Source of the DNA: Aplidium turbinatum
Lineage: Eukaryota > Chordata > Ascidiacea > Aplousobranchia > Polyclinidae
Direction of reading: 5' to 3'
Assembly: GCA_918807975.1 (NCBI GenBank)
Contig: OU964928.1
Span: 15,149,823-15,213,822, forward strand
DNA: 64,000 nt
Positions 13,001-22,309 of this stretch are shown piece by piece. The position numbers and the translations under genes are program-made. Below the pieces are notes generated by a model. It was not told where the DNA came from. It did not search any database and saw only the letters and a list, made by a program, of their open reading frames with translations. Numbering within the stretch: the stretch's first letter is position 1; every line of letters begins with the position of its first letter.

Positions 13001-16000
13001 ACCTGACACACACCGCCAATCCGCCATGCACACATTAAGCATGCTTTGTGTTATTTTTTCAAAAACTGGTGTTGTTTGCATGACAAATCGATTCATCCTG
13101 CAAGTTCTGAACTAAAACATCACTTAGGTTAACATTTATTTACAAGTTGTGCTTACAAACCCATGACATAATTGTTTTTTAGTTTGGAAGTCCGCCCCGG
13201 TGGCCCAGTTAGTTAAGAAAAAGAAAAGAGCATGACTTTGTGTACGAAAAGACTCAAGATTAAGCGGCGCTTGTTCGGTTCTCGAGATGTGCGCTCGAAC
13301 AACGCATCTATTTAGCAGCACCTGGTGGATGGAATAGTTCATAGACAGCGACACTTCAACACGCGAAAACTTCACTTTGCCAATCTCGGTGACCGGCCTT
13401 GCGCCAGTGGTTCAATATCTCTACAAGTGTGCGAAACTGCCAGGATCCAGTTATTAAGAACCTTTCTCAGCCCAATGATAAAAATAAAGCTTATCACAAT
13501 CAATTAGGCCTACAGCAGAATGCTGATACCATGTCAGATTCATTGGGCAGCATGAAGCTTTCAGCAGTTTGTCCGTTGAATTTTTGGCATAAATCCGTTG
13601 GTACGACTAATTGACCGCTTGTGTATTATATTTTAGGCAAATATTTCAGAAAGTTCGAGAAGGGCACAATGATAAGCTTCAAAGATACAAGGAGGAACGA
13701 AGGGAATACTTAAGCTCACGACCCCAAAGGCCAATCCGAAAAATGACGAAACCTCGAAATTGCTCCACACGCGGAATGAAATGTTTCAGTGTAGACCAGA
13801 ATACATGGTCAACAAAGCCTATCTGGGATGGTAAGAAATTTTTAATTTGCATGAAATAGCATGCCAGAAAATAACCTAGTTATGTCAAATAGATTTAATA
13901 TTGACAGTAGGAAAAACAAAACTCATTTTGTATAATTTACATGCTCCCGCCACTGAGTTAGGTCAGTCTTCTTATACTTCTGACAGGACCCCAACAATGC
14001 TACTGTACCAATGCTAACAACAACACGTACTGGTGCATACGTATCATCAACGAGACATCCAACGTGTTGTACTGCGAGTTCGTTACTGGCTTTGTAGAAT
14101 ACTACGATCTCTTGCAGGATCCGCACCAGGTATGGTTTTGCAGTAGCGTGCTGACATACAACCAGTGTCTTTGGAGAGAACAATTTGGGCCCGGTGCCGA
14201 TGATATGGTGTTGGGATAGTGGTAGAATGCTTGTTGTTTGTTTGAATGGTTGAATGCTTGTACCATCATGGATCGATTTTAGTTATTGTAAAACACTGCT
14301 CACCTCTACCCAGGGTATAAAAAATTGAATGGGCCCAGTTACTGAAGAATAACAGGCCGAGTGAAAGGAATTGGCCACCCTACTTTCGTTAGTGCCGAAA
14401 GTTTAGCCCAATGAGATATGAGAACCTTATCTTCTCATCCCCCGATGCTTAGGTTAAGTATAGCTATTAGCTAGCTATAATATGGGAACCACTTTTGGCC
14501 TTCTCTTTACCAACGAAAAGTCCAGTTGCTTAAACAAAACACCTTTAAAAACAAAATAAACTAATAGTACTTTCAGCAAGAAAAATCAGTACGTATCATA
14601 GAAAGGTAGTTTCTTCCAAAATGAAAGAATTGTCTCTCGAAACCAAAGAATTCAGAGAGAATATTAGCACATTGTATATATCGGTGTCCGACGTTTTTTT
14701 CGTAAACAGTTGTTCGTAAAACGATCGTTTGTAAAATTAATTCTTTGTAAAACAATTCTTCATGAAGCATTTTTTCGTGCATGCAATTGAGAATTGATGT
14801 ATACCAAGAAATGATTTACGAAGAATTGTTTTAGGGATTTAATTTTATGAACAACTGCTTACGAACAATTGTTTTACGAACACCTGTTTACGAACAATTG
14901 TTTTACGAACAATTGTTTACGAACAATTTGCCTATAACCGTATATATCATAAAGCGTGACTCCAAGTCTACACAATACAAGATATATTCCTCCGGTTGCC
15001 AAACCCCTCGGAACTATTCCAGGCTTTCAAAATCATTCCGGGCCTGGATTCAAAAATAAACCTGAAAGCCCTATTAATGGTACTGCATACAATAGTTTAA
15101 ATAGTATATAGGCTAGATATTATCGAAGTTGACGATTCTTCTTATCTAATATCTATACACGAACGTGTTACAGTACATAATATTTCCACCTGATTTTCTT
15201 TAGCGTTCAAACACTTACTACGACTTGACTTCAGACGTGCATTCTGTTTTAAACGCTGAACTTGCCCAACTTCGCGTGTGCAAAGGAGCGGCCCAGTGTC
15301 ACGTGTCAAGAGAAAATAACCAATCAGCAAGTCACACGTTTGCATCTACCACAACGACAACTTCTACGGAAGTTTTTACAACAACAACAACAACACAGCC
15401 AGTTGCGCCGAACATCGACGAAGAGTTTGATGTGGCTGGGGGTGCTTTCCAAAGCACCACCAGCTCGACGACTACGAATCACATACCAACCAACTATCCA
15501 CGTGGTAAGACTGAAAAAGTTTAAACTGTTTTAGAATTTTGTGTTTAGGCTTATTGCTTTTTATAGATAGATAGATAGATAGATGTTTATTGGTTGCTGC
15601 GAAAAAAAAAGATGCACGATAAATTAAAACATTATGTACAGTAAAACTGTTGAAAAGATCACAATAATTATTAAAAAAACGATAACATCACAGCAACGGG
15701 AGGCTGCGAAGTGACCATTCAAGGTCTTATTTATCATGCAGTGTTTACAGCATCAATGTGGAAATAACCTTTTAAAGGCATTTTTTCAGCACTTGACATA
15801 TTTTTCTTGTTTATCTGTTATGATTGATAGACGAGTTCTGGGTTGTCTCTGTCACAATGTAAATGTAGCGCATATGTAAATTTCAAAAATTTTTGGCTTA
15901 CGGTCTTCGTTTAAGCTATTGAGGCCGGGGTTAGCCTAATCCTTTTACCACGTAGGTTTACAGTGTTCCTAGACTACACTTGAAGGCTACCAATGAGAAA

Positions 16001-16613
16001 CCAGTCTTGATATTGGCAAGCTGCTCCACAACTTTGATCATACCTGTTATTTAGCCATCCATGTTGAGCTGCAGGATGGTGGGTTATCTAAGCTTGTCAA
16101 AGGCGTTACCTCTGCTTCCCATCCTCCTGCAGCTGTGTCGTCCGAATGAAGGCTCTTTGTTGGTATGTTTCGTTTCGCATCTGCTTAGGTGAAGATGTTT
16201 AATCACAGGATGGGGCACGAAAAGCTGCTTGTCATTTAAGTCCCTTGCTTACGGTTTCAAACCATCAGGAGCAGAATATAGGCTGATAGTTAAAGTTGAA
16301 TATTTTGCAGGTATGAGATATCCGACTGCATACGGACAAAGAAGAAGACCAAATCGAAAGTATGGCATATTTTTTTTGTTTTTTTTTTTAAACTAAAAAG
16401 ATGTCTGCTTTTTGCATTTCTCTCTTTGCTTGACTTTTTTTGCAAGGTTTAACTTTAACCGAAGATAACGTTTTGCAAAATTTTTCGAGCAGAAGCAGTG
16501 CTTGTTCGACAAGTTTGAAGCGAAGAAACCCGGTTCGATGGGAGAAGCTCTGTTCGAAAAAGAAACGCATTCAGCGTATACCGAGGCGTGAACGTCACCG
16601 CAGTCGAGGTTGA
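902..16613 (+). CDS. SULF1: Extracellular heparan-sulfate 6-O-endosulfatase (SULF family), 5' part outside window
   Basis: SULF enzymes are secreted sulfatases that remove 6-O-sulfate from heparan sulfate and so tune Wnt, FGF and other signals. Fifteen exons fit together with consistent phases: 902-1055, 2652-2827, 4107-4217, 7038-7158, 7467-7546, 7992-8027, 9058-9098, 9236-9465, 9951-10143, 10680-10740, 11351-11491, 13637-13830, 13987-14129, 15204-15504 and a candidate last exon 16447-16613, about 716 residues in total. From memory of vertebrate SULF1/2, the collinear matches are the sulfatase block ([34 protein letters not shown]), [24 protein letters not shown], a basic hydrophilic region, and the C-terminal Cys-rich block ([25 protein letters not shown]). 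The signal peptide and formylglycine cysteine motif must lie upstream of base 1. The assignment to the family is firm; SULF1 versus SULF2 is not resolved, since many invertebrates have a single gene. Confidence 0.93.
1108..1158. repeat. Half copy of a hairpin repeat
   Basis: Starts GACAGCAAATCAGCCG and reaches the central CTGCAG. It matches the left arm of the full hairpin at 1559-1641; the right arm is lost. Confidence 0.65.
1559..1641. repeat. 83-bp palindromic mini-repeat (hairpin MITE)
   Basis: A nearly perfect palindrome centred on CTGCAG (1597-1602). The arm starting GACAGCAAATCAACC is mirrored by GTTGATTTGTTGCCT at the right end. Related pieces lie at 1108, 8866 and 56081, so it is a dispersed family. 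Confidence 0.75.
2652..2827 (+). CDS. SULF1: SULF exon, metal-site DHG block
   Basis: This is the most conserved exon in the window. It encodes [19 protein letters not shown] and then [20 protein letters not shown]. In sulfatases the Asp-His of the DHG motif helps bind the active-site calcium. The acceptor is TTTCAG and the donor GTAAGT; two bases carry over to the next exon. Confidence 0.95.
2960..3636. mobile_element. hAT-type non-autonomous element with 8-bp duplication
   Basis: Ends CAGTGGCGTAGCCAG and, inverted, CATAGGCGTAGCCAG. It is flanked by perfect GTCACAGC copies at 2952-2959 and 3637-3644. There is no transposase frame. G/C-rich subterminal runs, and an internal second end-like motif near 3057, suggest a composite origin. 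It sits in a SULF intron. Confidence 0.82.
4107..4217 (+). CDS. SULF1: SULF exon, end of sulfatase domain
   Basis: It encodes [20 protein letters not shown], followed by a short D/G-rich piece, matching the end of the N-terminal sulfatase domain. The acceptor is TTTAG and the donor AAAAG|GTTTGG. The two leftover bases AG pair with T at 7038 to make Ser. Confidence 0.9.
4218..7037 (+). other. SULF intron
   Basis: About 2.8 kb with no recognisable exon or transposon end. It contains the diverged tandem duplication at 6050-6362 and several GTAGCCTA-type motifs. Small open frames here look random. Confidence 0.6.
6050..6362. repeat. Diverged tandem duplication, unit about 155 bp
   Basis: Two adjacent copies (about 6050-6200 and 6201-6362) share TTTCATCAATTCAATGCTT, CCATTGTCTACTTTT and ATCGTATGCCTTT or close variants, in the same order. 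It is intronic. Confidence 0.7.
7038..7158 (+). CDS. SULF1: SULF exon, [11 protein letters not shown] block
   Basis: Contains [13 protein letters not shown], a hallmark of SULF proteins just before the basic hydrophilic domain. Acceptor TTTTGCAG; donor GAG|GTTTGT. It joins the next exon in phase 0. Confidence 0.92.
7467..7546 (+). CDS. SULF1: SULF exon, Cys pair
   Basis: Encodes [20 protein letters not shown], which corresponds to the vertebrate CQQ...CEQPGQKWQC segment. Acceptor TTACAG, donor GAA|GTAAGT, with two bases carried over. Confidence 0.88.
7992..8027 (+). CDS. SULF1: SULF micro-exon (basic)
   Basis: A 36-base exon encoding [11 protein letters not shown] plus two bases, collinear with the vertebrate IHKCKGPSDLL stretch. 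It has a TTTCTCCAG acceptor and a GTAAGA donor. The phase fits both neighbours, which is the main support for so short an exon. Confidence 0.75.
8866..8920. repeat. Diverged hairpin mini-repeat copy
   Basis: TTGATTCAACGTCTGC is followed by GAATCAATGTAACAATTGAT, resembling the 1559-1641 palindrome with a decayed centre. Confidence 0.5.
9058..9098 (+). CDS. SULF1: SULF micro-exon with CPC motif
   Basis: A 41-base exon encoding [13 protein letters not shown], which corresponds to the vertebrate DKECSCRE segment. Acceptor TTTTCAG and donor GTAAAT; the phase fits on both sides. Confidence 0.8.
9236..9465 (+). CDS. SULF1: SULF exon, basic hydrophilic domain
   Basis: A strongly Arg/Lys-rich segment ([19 protein letters not shown] and [13 protein letters not shown]) in the position of the family's hydrophilic domain, which binds heparan sulfate and the cell surface. 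The acceptor AG at 9234-9235 was chosen because it is the one that excludes the TAA at 9232 and restores phase. The donor is ACG|GTGAGC. Confidence 0.82.
9707..9746. repeat. Three 13-bp tandem units
   Basis: CACTGGACCTGGC is repeated three times within a SULF intron, next to further GATCTGG-type half repeats. Confidence 0.7.
9951..10143 (+). CDS. SULF1: SULF exon after the hydrophilic domain
   Basis: It carries [15 protein letters not shown] near its end, in the place of the vertebrate CFILPNDSIHC Cys pair. Earlier residues are not recognisable. It is bounded by CTTTTAAG and AAAAG|GTACAG, and the phase agrees with both neighbours. Confidence 0.75.
10680..10740 (+). CDS. SULF1: SULF short exon, coiled helix part
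   Basis: Encodes [19 protein letters not shown], in the position of the vertebrate AYIDKEIEALQDKIKNL helix. Acceptor TTTTACAG and donor GTAGTG. Support comes from phase and position. Confidence 0.72.
11351..11491 (+). CDS. SULF1: SULF exon, second basic/Cys segment
   Basis: Encodes [20 protein letters not shown] and further basic Ala-rich residues, collinear with vertebrate LKRRKPEECSCSK. Acceptor CTTCTCAG, donor GAG|GTAAAT. The reading frame runs open upstream of the acceptor, but that part resembles nothing. Confidence 0.82.
11492..13636 (+). other. SULF intron holding a SINE
   Basis: No coding similarity was seen apart from the SINE at 13191-13505. The 110-residue frame at 12476-12808 has low-complexity content and no recognisable domain. 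Confidence 0.55.
13191..13505 (+). mobile_element. tRNA-derived SINE, family 1
   Basis: The tRNA-like head (CCGGTGGCCCAGTTAGTTAAG, box A-like) is followed by GTGCGCTCGAACAACGCAT, then CTTCACTTTGCCAATCTCGG and a tail with ATAAAGCTTATCACAATCAA. The same order of blocks is found inverted at 47805-48127. Head-only copies lie at 20068 and 31297, and tail-only copies at 20705 and 50300. Confidence 0.75.
13637..13830 (+). CDS. SULF1: SULF exon, start of C-terminal domain
   Basis: Encodes a charged helix ([13 protein letters not shown]) and then [18 protein letters not shown], matching vertebrate CSLPGLTCFTHDNNHW. Acceptor ATTTTAG, donor GGATG|GTAAGA. Confidence 0.92.
13987..14129 (+). CDS. SULF1: SULF exon, conserved C-terminal block
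   Basis: Contains [20 protein letters not shown] and then [15 protein letters not shown], among the best conserved pieces outside the catalytic domain. Acceptor CTGACAG and donor CAG|GTATGG; joins phase 0 to 15204. Confidence 0.94.
14300..14440 (+). mobile_element. 3' part of SINE family 2
   Basis: CTCACCTCTACCCAGGGTATAA and the TTGGCCACCCTAC block match the tail of the tRNA-headed repeat at 47590-47775 (opposite strand). The head is missing. Confidence 0.5.
14695..14932. repeat. Foldback repeat built of TTCGTAAAAC units
   Basis: The left arm has repeated GTTCGTAAAAC or GTTTGTAAAAT units. The right arm has the reverse complements (TTTTACGAACAATTG and TTTACGAACA), with a centre near 14800. 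It lies in the intron between 14129 and 15204. No target duplication was identified. Confidence 0.75.
15204..15504 (+). CDS. SULF1: SULF exon with Thr-rich stretch
   Basis: The first third ([17 protein letters not shown]) matches vertebrate LMELRSCQGYKQC. The rest is a Thr/Ser-rich run ([15 protein letters not shown] and similar) with no vertebrate counterpart that I recall; it looks like a mucin-type O-glycosylated spacer. Donor GTG|GTAAGA leaves one base. Confidence 0.88.
15567..15584. repeat. TAGA microsatellite
   Basis: Short run of four-base ATAG/TAGA units followed by ATGTTTATT; such tails often mark the end of a retroposon, but no body was recognised. Confidence 0.6.
16311..16359 (+). 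CDS. Candidate optional SULF micro-exon
   Basis: A TTTTGCAG acceptor is followed by 49 bases encoding [16 protein letters not shown], in phase with 15504, then a possible GT donor. If spliced to 16447 the frame ends at 16468 after KFNFNRR. If read through unspliced it ends near 16396. Basic tails are plausible for SULF C-termini, but there is no homology proof. Confidence 0.4.
16447..16613 (+). CDS. SULF1: Candidate last SULF exon (basic tail)
   Basis: A long pyrimidine tract and CAAG acceptor precede an open stretch that is in phase with 15504 when the 49-base exon is skipped. It encodes a basic tail ([30 protein letters not shown]) ending at TGA 16611-16613. A 138-residue frame on the opposite strand overlaps it and is probably a shadow. 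Confidence 0.5.
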
Positions 16614-17881
16614 TTTTGATGCTGTCGTCGAAAAATAGAGTCTTTTCAGCACTTACAAAGGCAATTGCCGTGTAAAAATTCCGGTCAAGTCTGGTGTAAA
16701 AACTAACTGAACTACCAGCCAAGCAGTCATGAACTTTCTGCTGAACTAATGTAATGCGTTTTTTGAACATCGCGCACATACTGTTGATGTTTATTCGATT
16801 TTCATACATTTGTAGTGTTTTGTTTGTTACTACGTATTGTATTGTCCATAGTTTTTGCTGTTGCTACAAAAATTGTTCAAATCTTATCTTGTCGAAGAAA
16901 TGATAAATTAAGTTGATGTCTTGACTTCAGTTTTATACTTGCTTGTTCACAGCACCATACTGCAGCAAAACGAATTTCTGATAATTTTACTGTATAGGCC
17001 TATTGTAGGTTAATATAGCTAGGCTACTGTATGTAGCCTATGTGCTTTTGGTTTACAAAACAGTCGCAACAGGAATAACTTATAGGTTTTGGTCTATGTT
17101 TTGTGTTTGGCGCTAGATGTCAAAAATAATTGGTGCAGTGAAACGTTATTGTGTGTTTGTACTTTGCTATTTCTTACAGGCTGTATTTGTTTTTTTCTTT
17201 TATTGTTTACTAAAAACGTTTGAACTAAACTACGAAGACTAGCCAACTTAAGCCTACATGTAGCCTATACACCGAAGCTTATAAGCAATAATACAAAAGC
17301 TACTTTTGACGATATTTCTTATTTCAGTAATTGAATTACAAGCGATTTTTCATGCGTATGAGTTGGTAGCAGTCACGTTATTTTATTCATGGGCTGCAGC
17401 CATTGGACTGTGTTGCTATCAAGAGCTGTGAAATTAGCATTTCCATCTCTAGTACGTAGATAAGGCAGTGATGGATGATGTGTTGTTGCGATCTGGGAGT
17501 CTGGTCGGCATATTTAGTTTACACAGGATGGCGTTTCGGCAAGACCCCATTTGAACATAGGCTATTGCTGTTAAAACGTCCCGCTACCGTGCGAAGAGCT
17601 TTATCCAATATTTCCGAGGTTGCTCTGCTCCTGGTAGAGGTGAGATGATTGGAGGTGCTGTCATTGCTCTGGCCATGCAGTTATATTCCAATGTTTGCTT
17701 TATGATCTTTGGAGGTTAAAAAGGGGTTTATAAAAGTTTGTGTTCTGTAGCATTGCAAGAGAGTAGGGACGGCGAGGTTTGATGTTATAAAAGTAGGTAG
17801 CCTATACAGCTGAAGGCGTTCGCTAGTGCACCAGTTTGTCACTCCGAGGTAGGCTATGGCAATCTCTGACGTTACAGGTGG
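16614..17881. other. Spacer downstream of SULF
   Basis: No gene, clear transposon end or RNA was recognised. It probably includes the SULF 3' UTR. It is AT-rich with several GTAGCCTA motifs. Confidence 0.5.
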
Positions 17882-17889
17882 GAAGTTAG

Positions 17890-20003
17890 CAGGGATGGAG
17901 GAACCATTTTAAAAGTAGGTGGGCCCAGAGGCGCAGCAGTCAAAAGTCAATTCAACTTCTGGGGGGCGTCGCTCCCCAGAAGTTGGATTGACTTTAAGGG
18001 GGTTTGGGACGAAGCCCCCCAGACTCCCTTAGCATTACTGCATTCCAAATACTTTATATTTTTTATACACTGAGTTTTCATGATTGCCTTTCGTACCTAC
18101 AAGCGAAAAGTTTCCATTTTTGGGTCCAATTTGGCCAAAACATTGACAAATTTCTTAAATTGCATTATAGTGCTGTACAAAATATGGCGATGAACACACA
18201 AATAAAAAAGAAACAATACACACACAGTTATAATACCACCTGGGATAAATAATCTGCCGCATCATACAGTAGGCTGTGCGCATATGTGACAGCCGCAGCA
18301 TCAATATGCAAATATAATACGGTACTGGCATCAACAATGCACAGCTAATTACCACAAAGTTTCAATACCAGGAGTAGCCTACCGGTACTGGTACCGCATA
18401 TAGCCTACACATATTTACCAGTTAGCAAAGTTATCCTGGAGTAACAGCCTGCAGTATTATGTGCATCCACAACAGCTGCACCACCAATATACAAATATAA
18501 TAGGCCTACTGGTATCAAACAACAACAAGGTTCCTTCAACTGTCACTATATAGGTGACTGCTACTGTATTACACTTGAAATTTATTCTTAAAAAAGTTAA
18601 TAATACGATAATTGAAAGCAATAAACTCTTGGCAAAATGAGGTGAGATCAACCTGATCGATCAAGTTTTTGTGAATGTGTTCATCCTATGGTTCAAGTGC
18701 TCTTGGGTCTGCTTTTTAAGTAATTTTTCACCAGTCTGGGCCACGAAAAAGACCTTTTTGCAGTAGCATTAAACATAGGGATTTTCAGGTAGGCTATAAC
18801 TGTATCAGTTGTGATAGATTTATGTAAATGTTTTATCTATTTTAACAGCTTGAGTTCGTTTTCGAGAGAATTAACATCAATATCCCCATCTAGCCTGGTT
18901 ATACATTTTTCAAAGTCTTGTTCTGCAGCCCCTTATTATTTTTTATTTGTCAACTAACTTGGTATCATGCCTGAATGAGTGTGGGAATGAAATTCAATCA
19001 AGTGTGACGAGTGATTTCCTGCTTGGCAAGAATTACTGGTGGTCAAAGTACAAGGTTGTTGACTTAGGCTATGTGCATGTCAACTTAGCCCTGTATTTCC
19101 ATCTGTACAGCTTGAAATGTTTCGATTTGTAGTGGGGGGACATTAGAGACTTCGTACCATGTTATTTAGCAGGTATTAGACTAGATTCTCATAAATTATT
19201 GGTACTTTTTGAGATGTGTATCAAATATGATACAGAATGACTCAATGGTTGTGGAAAATAAAATGAAAGATACTTGTTGCACATCAAAATTTTGCATAAA
19301 ATGCATGTTTGAGCTAAAATAGAAACTGTTTTCATCACTTCCATTCATTGTATATTTAATGTGTGTATGTAACATGTTTGTTAGGATCATTTTCTGCTAT
19401 TTGCTTTTTTTTTGGGTAAGCCAAAGGCTTTTTAGCCAATGCTTGGTAAAATTTTGGGGGAGAGCTGTCTGCAGGGGGGGGTTGCAAAATGCAAAAAAAC
19501 ATGTTATAATGTCTTGCAATTTGGTAGTAAATGCAATGTAAGCTTTCTAAGCTATAAATATAAGCTAAAATGTTATCATTTCTTACATATCCTGTGTTTT
19601 GTTGTAAGACACAATTTTGTCATTTTGCACCCATGTAGTCATATTGTATCATATATGATACAAGCAATTTCTGCCAAAGTAAAAATTTTTGGAATACAAA
19701 ATGTGGTTAATAATGTTCAGTGTACTCAATTTACCTAGAATTACACAAAAAATAATAAAAAAAGTGAAAAAAAATAATTCATGATTGAAAGGGTTAAGTG
19801 CCTTCTTTTAGAGACAAAGTTGCTGCATCCTCTACCCTTGCTGCAGCTAAAATTACTTTCTCTATATCACAAAAACTGCAGGTTATCTTGGTGAAATCTT
19901 TCGCTACCTTTTCAAAAATATTTGGCTTTCAAAAGTGGGTGGGCCAGGCCCACCCAGAAAATAAAGTAGGTGAACCCAGGCCCACGTGGTTCCTCCATCC
20001 CTG
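17890..20003. mobile_element. hAT-type non-autonomous element, 2.1 kb
   Basis: Ends CAGGGATGGAGGAACCA and its reverse complement, flanked by perfect GAAGTTAG at 17882-17889 and 20004-20011. A hairpin with arms around CAACTTCTGGGG lies at 17947-17994. No transposase coding was recognised, and the small frames within look random. Confidence 0.82.
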
Positions 20004-20067
20004 GAAGTTAGTAAAAATGAGGCAAAGACAACCGATGGTCATAATCCTAGAGTCATTTCTATCATTC

Positions 20068-20205
20068 ATCTCAATAGCTCATCAGTTGGTTAAGCGCCCA
20101 ACTTTGTTCACAAAGAAACCGCAAGATCAAGCAACGCTTGTTCTCTCGGGGTGTGCGCTTGAGCAACGCATTCAAGGACGTGCTTTCCATTCAGTGGCAC
20201 TTGAT
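20068..20205 (+). mobile_element. SINE family 1, head-end fragment
   Basis: AATAGCTCATCAGTTGGTTAAG (box A-like) and TGTGCGCTTGAGCAACGCATT match the 5' half of the family 1 SINEs. A 176-residue frame across it is accidental. Confidence 0.6.
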
Positions 20206-20368
20206 AGATTAAAATACAGTAGCCTATATCTCTTCAATAATATAATTGGGCTGTATGTGACTTATCGAAGTCGAACAGCTTATTCCAATGTGTGCCTTCG
20301 TTATCTTGTCTATTTCATGTCAGCCTAAATATAGGCCGAGGCCAGGCGCGGATCTAGGAGTTTTTTTC

Positions 20369-20383
20369 GGGGGGGGGGGGGGG
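20369..20383. repeat. G15 homopolymer
   Basis: Fifteen consecutive G next to GGCGCGGATCTAG, which resembles a hAT-type terminal sequence. No matching right end was found. Confidence 0.8.
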
Positions 20384-20704
20384 CCGAAAATTTAATAATT
20401 GATTAAAAAGAAAGAAAAGGATAAAACAGATATGAACAGTGATAACTTACTACGACATATACGATATGCTATAAAATAGACATTAAAACAGCCATTTTTA
20501 TTAATTGTAAATGTTTAAAAAATGAATTTTGCTTGAATAAAAATTGCTAAGCATGCAAAGTAAACTTGAAATCTGGTTTAAAACCCAGTAGGCTATGCAG
20601 TGCCCATGACCAATTGGATATTTGTATGTTTGCAGACTAAAAACTATAAAACTGCTATTCAAGATTTCAGATTGTTTCAACTGACGTCATTTGGTTCAGC
20701 GTTG

Positions 20705-20810
20705 GTTTAGTTTTTGAATGTTTATCCTCGGACTGACAAAGCCTTGATAGGTTATTCCTGGTAACTTAGTTTCGCATAGCCTACTTGTAGAGGCTCTTGA
20801 CGCAGGGCCG
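20705..20810 (-). mobile_element. SINE family 1, tail-end fragment
   Basis: Read on the minus strand it contains CTCTACAAGTA, ACCAGGAATAA and CAGTCCGAGGATAAACATT, the same order as the tail of the 13191-13505 copy. Confidence 0.5.
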
Positions 20811-20829
20811 GTTACCTAGAACGTAATAA

Positions 20830-21271
20830 TTAATTGGGGTAGGGCCAACAAAACGTTAGTACATAAGATGGAAGTAATTCAGAACAAATTTATTAAAGCG
20901 TGTTTGTTTTGTGACAAGAAAACCTCGACGACCTACATGTAGGCTACAGCAAATTTCAGGTATTAAAAGTGAGTGACCTTGCAAAGCTGGCATATGCACA
21001 GTTCATGTTCAAGTACGAAAATAATTTGTTGCCAGCATGTTTCTCTGGCTACTTTGTTAAACTAGACGACATACATCAACATGATACAAGACATAAGGCA
21101 AAAACCAGATTTTTTTTTCCCAGGTTTGAAACAAACTTTGGCAAAAAAACACTCCATTTTTTGTGTGTGCAAGTGTGGAGTGAAATTTCACACGATATAA
21201 AAGATTTACCGTTCCATTGCTTTAAAAAAAAAACGTCAAAAACCAACTGTTACATGAATATACATGCGTAC
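20830..21271 (+). mobile_element. LINE 3' end, RT C-terminal fragment
   Basis: The frame around 20969-21240 reads LAKLAYAQFMFKYENNLLPA, then DTRHKAKTRFFFPRFETNFG and VQVWSEISHDIKDLP. This is the typical C-terminal tail of CR1/L2/Jockey-like reverse transcriptases. Upstream bases keep an ANKTLV..EVIQNKFI-like stretch but with stops. The 5' bulk is missing. The hAT-type element at 21272 lies directly after it. Confidence 0.72.
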
Positions 21272-22107
21272 CAGTGGCGTATATTTAGGGTGTTCAAGAT
21301 GTTCACTGAACATCCTAAGAAATCCAGAAAAAAAGAAAATTTCCATCGGTTGTCGATGTTCTTTACTTTCATGATATTCTAACATTTTGCTGCATGCTGA
21401 TTGCTTTCTTTTCAATTGCAAAACTCATCCCCTTCTAATTTTAATACTCCAACGTTTAGCTTGGCGAGTGCTATTTAAAATAAACAATTAAGAAAAATGA
21501 CGTCACAAGGCAGCGAAAACAGCAATGGTTTTAGTTCAGCCAGGCTGTGCACTCGCTGATCTGCACACCTTGGCGCGTCATTGGGGGAATCCCAGGCAAT
21601 AGCAAGTTTTAGCTTGTTGGATTAGTTAGAGTTTGAGGTGATCAGAGTTGGAAACAAGATAAGATAAAATGTTTTTTATGCATCAAGTGCCAGTAAATTA
21701 GGACTAGCTTGTCTGAATCTGCAACAAAGCTTATGGCAACAGCCAATATCATTGATGCAGCATTCTAAAACAACACATCGAATCGTTTTGTAATTAGAGT
21801 GTTTGTATGTTACTGGTATTGTACCTTATTGCTGAAACACCTTAATTATGTATTCAATAGGCGTTCAATAGGCGTTCAAACATTCAATAGGCGCTGTCAA
21901 ATAAATATCTATTTTGTATTCTTCTCCATTCCGACAACATTATTTTTATCAGTTCTGTTCATGTTCAGAATTTGTGCTGAAAATGCTCTCAGAACGCACC
22001 AAATTCAATGTTAATTTTAAAAATTTTCTGGGGGAGGCCCCCCAGACCCCCCGCTGTTGCTTTGCCGTCACTGAACACCCTGTCAAAGTGGTCACGGTAC
22101 GCCACTG
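21272..22107. mobile_element. hAT-type non-autonomous element
   Basis: Ends CAGTGGCGTATATTTAGGG and, at the right, GGTACGCCACTG. Flanking 8-mers ATGCGTAC and ATGTGTAC differ at one base. Both ends carry a CACTGAACA/TGTTCACTGAA motif. No coding capacity. Confidence 0.75.
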
Positions 22108-22309
22108 ATGTGTACCGGTACCTTAAGTGCTCAATACAAAGGATAACTTACCATTACAATATATCATCATATCGTACTTCTTAATCTTTGTGCTCTACAG
22201 TTTATATCAAATTGTCCTGTTTTTGTATGCTTTACATAAAAATTGTGCAATTCGGTGGTGGTATTCACGTTTTCCCCCGTTATTTTAGGAAAACTTTCGC
22301 AAGTGCTGT

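Noticed and set aside
16393-16809. 138-residue open frame on the minus strand
   Set aside because: It overlaps the candidate last SULF exon on the other strand and has no recognisable domain; treated as a shadow.
19798-20328. 176-residue plus-strand frame
   Set aside because: It runs across the end of a hAT-type element and a SINE head, so it is chance coding.
20346-20400. GGCGCGGATCTAGG end-like motif beside a G15 run
   Set aside because: No corresponding inverted right end was seen within the next 2 kb.
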